Below, in pieces: positions 60,630-64,000 of a DNA stretch of 64,000 nucleotides. Source of the DNA: Flavihumibacter soli (lineage in GTDB: Bacteria; Bacteroidota; Bacteroidia; Sphingobacteriales; Sphingobacteriaceae); contig NZ_JAAFZB010000095.1 in the NCBI RefSeq assembly GCF_010692725.1, positions 722,831 through 786,830 on the forward strand. The letters run 5' to 3'. The notes beneath the pieces are model-generated. The model ran no database searches, was not told the DNA's origin, and worked only from the letters and a program-made list of their open reading frames with translations. Position 1 is the stretch's first letter. Every line of letters starts with the position of its first letter. The position numbers and the translations under genes were made by a program.

Positions 60630-60640
60630 CACTCGATAGA

Positions 60641-60842
60641 ACCACCTCCGTCTCCCGATAAAAAATCGGGATCCACCTCCGCCAGCGGAGGATAGTACTT
60701 CGGAACGCCCTAAAGGATATTGATGGTTGTTTTCGTGTCCACCTGAAGATTGCTTCTCATTTACATTTCTTACGGAAACGGCTTTTCCGATGGCACGCAC
60801 TCTGTTCCCGATCAATCGGGATGCCCGAAGGGCGGAGGTGGT
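60641..60842 (+). repeat. ~202-bp inverted-end repeat element, copy E7
   Basis: It begins ACCACCTCCGTCTCCCGATA 11 bp after the DUF559 stop codon and ends GGGCGGAGGTGGT. The interior has TTACATTTCTTACGGAAACG, like E3 and E8. The remaining gap to 60933 carries the promoter of the CPBP gene. Confidence 0.83.
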
Positions 60843-60933
60843 CAGACTCTCATAAACCCAATTTAACTTATATATTTAAGCCTTGTCCCCTTTAAAAGAT
60901 TCCTGGGGCCTTAGCCTAAAGAGACCAAATAAG

Positions 60934-61677
60934 ATGTTACGAAACTACCTTCCCCAGACCCTCCGTTTTGATTACAAGCTCGGCCTCACCCTCATCCTGT
61001 TATTCGGGCTGATCCGCTTCCTGGTCGTTCTGAACGCCACCATCACCTCCGACTACAGTAAGGTTTCGTTGATCTTCGTGGCGATGGTTTTATTGCCCTT
61101 CCTGCTGCTGAACCGGAACGGCCGACGGGAAATTGGGATCTGCAAACCGGCCAGCTACAAATGGCTTGGCATTTCATTTTTGCTCGGCGCAGGGGCTTGC
61201 TTCCTGGTTTACTGGATCGGCATGCTGCTTTTTCAGAAAACCGGCAGCAACTGGTTTTACGCGATAGGCAATACCTACCCGGTTAATCCGGCTTCCCTTC
61301 AGGAAGGAGATAAGCTGATCTACTTTATCATTTATGCGATCATCGGAATGACCTTTAGTCCTATTGGGGAGGAGCTGTTTTACCGGGGGATGGTCCATGA
61401 AAGTCTGCGCAGCAAATTTGGAGAGGTGAAGGCTTCTGTCATCGACAGCGCCGCCTTCGGCATCACGCACCTGGCACACTTCGGACTGATCTACTCGCTG
61501 GGACAATGGAGCTTACTGCCGCTGCCCGCAGTTTTGTGGATCATATTGATGTTTGCCAGCGGCCTGACTTTCGGCTACTGCAAGCGAAAAACAGGGTCGA
61601 TATGGGGAGCGGTCATCAGTCATGCGGGGTTTAATTTGGCGATGACGTATTTTATATTCTATGAATTAATGAGCTAA
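60934..61677 (+). CDS. CPBP-family intramembrane metalloprotease
   Basis: The start is set at ATG 60934 (MLRNYLPQTLRF). A TTG 17 codons upstream is less likely. The 247-residue membrane protein has about eight helices and the CPBP motif set: EExxxR (Glu146, Glu147, Arg151 in SPIGEELFYRGMV), FGITHLAHFG with His179, and the later ISHAGFNLA histidine. The family includes prenyl-protein CAAX proteases and bacteriocin self-immunity proteins. The substrate is unknown. Confidence 0.87.
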   Translation: MLRNYLPQTLRFDYKLGLTLILLFGLIRFLVVLNATITSDYSKVSLIFVAMVLLPFLLLNRNGRREIGICKPASYKWLGISFLLGAGACFLVYWIGMLLFQKTGSNWFYAIGNTYPVNPASLQEGDKLIYFIIYAIIGMTFSPIGEELFYRGMVHESLRSKFGEVKASVIDSAAFGITHLAHFGLIYSLGQWSLLPLPAVLWIILMFASGLTFGYCKRKTGSIWGAVISHAGFNLAMTYFIFYELMS

Positions 61678-61738
61678 TTTGCTGATTCGGCAATTTGCTC
61701 CGTCTCGCGGTGACTCGGAGCCGCTTTCAACCTTACTG
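61678..61738. repeat. GCTAATTTGCTGA-type repeats after CPBP gene
   Basis: The first 30 bp are GAGCTAATTTGCTGATTCGG and CAATTTGCTCCG, the inverse of the ATTAGCAAATT family. They form the 3' flank of the CPBP gene. Confidence 0.5.
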
Positions 61739-61936
61739 ACCACCTCCGTCTCCCGATAGAGGGATCCACCTCCGCCAGCGGAGGACAATGCTTCGGATCG
61801 GCATTCGGATTATTAATGTTTGTTTTTCGTGCTACCTTGAAAGGTGCTTCTCATTTAAATTTCTTTTGGAAAAGGTCTTTACGGAAACCGACACTCTATC
61901 CTCCGCTGGCGGAGGTGCCCGAAGGGCGGAGGTGGT
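61739..61936 (+). repeat. ~198-bp inverted-end repeat element, copy E8
   Basis: Complete copy from ACCACCTCCGTCTCCCGATA to GGGCGGAGGTGGT. It is followed by a 44-bp homologous spacer (61937-61980) and then the truncated start of another copy (ACTACCTCC). From 61998 to 62035 CTGTCAGGTTTCAGATATCA-type units follow, then ordinary DNA with GCTAATTTGCTAATGGGG near 62130 until the peptidase gene. No gene lies in 61678-62218. Confidence 0.83.
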
Positions 61937-62218
61937 CAGGAAATTTGCCTTGTATAAAGTTTTGGAACAAGGCCAGGTTAACTACCTCCCCTCCGCTGTC
62001 AGGTTTCAGATATCAGGTATCAGCTGACGTCTGCCTTCCAGCCTTCCACGTAACATTTTTGTAACCAGGAGTAAAGTGCCTGAAATTACAAGGAAAAGAA
62101 TGCTTATAATAGTGCCCTGACTTCAATGAGCTAATTTGCTAATGGGGTCAATTTGCTAGTAGGAAGGGATTGTCGATTGACCTCCCTAAACCTCTAAACC
62201 CTAAACCTCTAAACAAAA

Positions 62219-63808
62219 ATGTTCAAATTCTACTCCTTCCTGATCCTGGCCTGCCTTGTATCTCCGTGCCTATTAGCACAGCAGGACTTGCCTACTGATT
62301 ATCTGCCAAAAGAATTTCATGCCGGACGGCGCCAGGCCCTGAGAGACCGGATGCCGGCCCGCTCGGTCGCGGTTGTGTTCGCGTTCCCGGAAAAGGTCTA
62401 TTCCAATGATGTGACTTATCCTTACCATCAGAATCCGGACCTCTATTACTTTTCCGGGTACAAGGAGGGAAACAGCGTGCTGTTAGTATTTAAGGAGCCG
62501 CAAAAAAATGAGAAGGGCGAAACCTTTAACGAGCTTTTCTTCGTGCAGAAGCGAAATCCGGCAGCAGAGCAATGGAACGGGCGCCGCCTGGGAGTTGAAG
62601 GCGTTAAGAAGAATCTCGGTTTTGAGCAGGTACTGAATGGCGAATCTTTTAAAGATCTGCCTCTTGATATGTCACGTTTTGACCAGGTACTTTTCAGTGA
62701 GCTTCCCGAGGCAAGCGATAACAAAAGGGATGCTGCCGATCTGTATGACCTGGTAAAAGTATTCAAACAAAAAGTTGGGCTTCCGGCCGAATATGATCAC
62801 CAGGTAAGCCGGGGTATTTCCAACCTGAAGAACCTGAAGTTTGCGGATATGGGGCGCATGCAGCGGTATTTTGCGAGCGTCGCAAAGACCAGTCCGCAGC
62901 CTGAGCTAACGGAATTTGCCAGTCTGAAAGACTCGGTTGAGTTGCGTGCTTTTCAGCAAAAGCTGCAATCGCCGCGGTTTGCCGGCCTGGAGGGTCACAT
63001 TGCAGCCTTACGGGAGATAAAAACTCCTGCGGAGATCAGCTTGCTGAAAAAGGCCATCGAGATCTCCTGCATCGGGCAGCTCGAGGTGATGAAAGCCATC
63101 AATCCGGCCATGTCTGAAATGGAGATCCAGGGATTACATGAATACGTTCATAAAAAGTATGGCTCAGAGAGTGTCGGCTATCCTTCCATCGTAGGAGCCG
63201 GAAACAATGGCTGTATCCTGCACTATATAGAGAATAGCAAGACGAAAAGCGGCCAGGATATGGTCTTAATGGATGTGGGTGCCGAATACCATGGCTATAC
63301 CGCAGACATAACCCGGACGATCCCTGCCAATGGTAAGTTCACTGCGGATCAGAAAGCGATCTACGACATCGTCTATGAAGCGCAGGAAGAAGTGTTTAAG
63401 ATCTGTAAGGAAGGAACACCATTTTCGGCTTTGAATAACAAGTCGAAGGAAGTGCTGGCTGCCGGCCTGAAAAAATTGGGCATCATCAGCAGCGATGATG
63501 ACCTGCGCCGCTATAGCCCGCATGGTGTATCGCACCATCTCGGATTGGATGTGCACGATCCGTCAGCAAGCAGTATCCTGAAAGAGAATATGCTTCTCAC
63601 CGTTGAGCCGGGTATCTATATTCCTGAAAACAGCCCTTGTGATAAAAAGTGGTGGGGCATTGCTGTCCGCCTGGAAGACGATGTTTTAATCGGGAAGACC
63701 CAGGGAAATGTGTTATCAGGATTCTTAGCCAGGAAGGCTTCGGATGTTGAAAAGGCGATTGCTGAAAAGAGTGTGTTTGATAATCTGAAACTGCCGGCGC
63801 TTAAGTAA
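62219..63808 (+). CDS. exported M24B Xaa-Pro aminopeptidase
   Basis: The 529-residue protein has a signal peptide (to about 20, LVSPCLLAQQ) and an aminopeptidase-P N-terminal domain (RRQALRDRMPARSVAVVFA, NPDLYYFSGYKEGNSVLLVF). The M24B catalytic domain follows, with metal ligands in LMDVGAEYHGYTADITRTIP, SPHGVSHHLGLDVHD, LLTVEPGIY and VRLEDDVLI. It cleaves an N-terminal residue before proline. It is longer than its paralogue at 39303 and the active-site set is complete. Confidence 0.92.
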   Translation: MFKFYSFLILACLVSPCLLAQQDLPTDYLPKEFHAGRRQALRDRMPARSVAVVFAFPEKVYSNDVTYPYHQNPDLYYFSGYKEGNSVLLVFKEPQKNEKGETFNELFFVQKRNPAAEQWNGRRLGVEGVKKNLGFEQVLNGESFKDLPLDMSRFDQVLFSELPEASDNKRDAADLYDLVKVFKQKVGLPAEYDHQVSRGISNLKNLKFADMGRMQRYFASVAKTSPQPELTEFASLKDSVELRAFQQKLQSPRFAGLEGHIAALREIKTPAEISLLKKAIEISCIGQLEVMKAINPAMSEMEIQGLHEYVHKKYGSESVGYPSIVGAGNNGCILHYIENSKTKSGQDMVLMDVGAEYHGYTADITRTIPANGKFTADQKAIYDIVYEAQEEVFKICKEGTPFSALNNKSKEVLAAGLKKLGIISSDDDLRRYSPHGVSHHLGLDVHDPSASSILKENMLLTVEPGIYIPENSPCDKKWWGIAVRLEDDVLIGKTQGNVLSGFLARKASDVEKAIAEKSVFDNLKLPALK

Positions 63809-64000
63809 TTTGCTAATTCGGCAATTTGCTAATTTGCTAATGGGTACGGCTTTCTGTCCTCCGCTGGCGGAGGTGCCCGCAGGGCGGAGGTGGTCAAGTA
63901 TTTGTTAGTTTAGAATTTCGCACCAAGGCCAGGTTCACCACCTCCGTCTCCCGATAGAGGGATCCACCTCCGCCAGCGGAGGAGAGTGATTCGGATCGGT
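63809..64000 (+). repeat. repeat region: GCTAATTTGC units, element halves E9 and E10
   Basis: ATTTGCTAATTCGGCAATTT units follow the peptidase stop. The right end of an element lies at 63858-63894 (CCTCCGCTGG to GGAGGTGGT). A 42-bp spacer leads to a new left end at 63937 (ACCACCTCCGTCTCCCGATA), which runs out of the window. Confidence 0.8.

Overview
The window looks like a chromosomal segment of a Bacteroidota bacterium, probably of the Sphingobacteriaceae type. The evidence is the gene content: SusC-like TonB-dependent receptors with carboxypeptidase-regulatory N-terminal domains, a BACON-domain lipoprotein, LytS/LytTR two-component pairs, a BlaI/M56 pair with an extended tail, a DUF6428 protein in an ars-type operon, and TAnnTTTG-like promoter elements. 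Intergenic DNA is packed with short repeat families, which also fits. No rRNA, tRNA or CRISPR array was recognised.

Layout. 1-15 kb holds small membrane proteins, a beta-carbonic anhydrase, a SnoaL-like/DoxX/quinone-oxidoreductase cluster, a secreted sulfatase, a Na+/H+ antiporter, cupin and GNAT enzymes, two ArsR-type repressors (one heading an arsR-DUF6428-acetyltransferase operon without a visible pump), a metallophosphoesterase, a double universal stress protein and a BlaI-M56 signalling pair with a perfect dyad operator. 15-22 kb holds an ABC-2 exporter and two convergent LytS/LytTR two-component systems. 22-28 kb holds a pirin-like protein, a secreted intradiol-dioxygenase-like protein and a siderophore receptor/PepSY operon. 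28-38 kb holds DUF2809, a PAS kinase, three tandem paralogous lipoproteins and a BACON/propeller lipoprotein. 38-41 kb holds mtfA, an M24 peptidase and two decayed fragments of the mtfA 3' end.

The most interesting region is an AT-rich defence island at about 41.15-53.2 kb. Its left arm (+) is a controller-like XRE protein fused translationally (TAATG) to an EVE-like/HNH nuclease, followed by a GHKL (MORC/MutL-like) ATPase, a GIY-YIG nuclease and a DGQHR (DndB-like) protein. Its right arm (-) is an sspB-sspC-sspD-type DNA phosphorothioation operon (DUF4007 protein, large P-loop ATPase, PAPS-reductase-like sulfur enzyme), followed by a nucleoside-deoxyribosyltransferase-like protein and a one-helix membrane protein. 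No cysteine desulfurase (SspA) or DUF262/DUF1524 effector (SspE) is present. The GHKL/GIY-YIG/DGQHR trio is therefore the candidate restriction arm, and may be an SspFGH-type or a divergent module.

53-64 kb holds a small conserved protein, an outer-membrane beta-barrel receptor, ExbD, an MFS permease, a DUF559 (Vsr-like fold) protein, a CPBP membrane protease and an Xaa-Pro aminopeptidase. These are interleaved with roughly 198-bp repeat elements whose ends are inverted repeats (ACCACCTCC...GGAGGTGGT). The elements lie in near-tandem arrays separated by a homologous spacer of about 45 bp. The DUF559 gene sits exactly where such a spacer should be, which suggests an unrecognised mobile or self-propagating element family.
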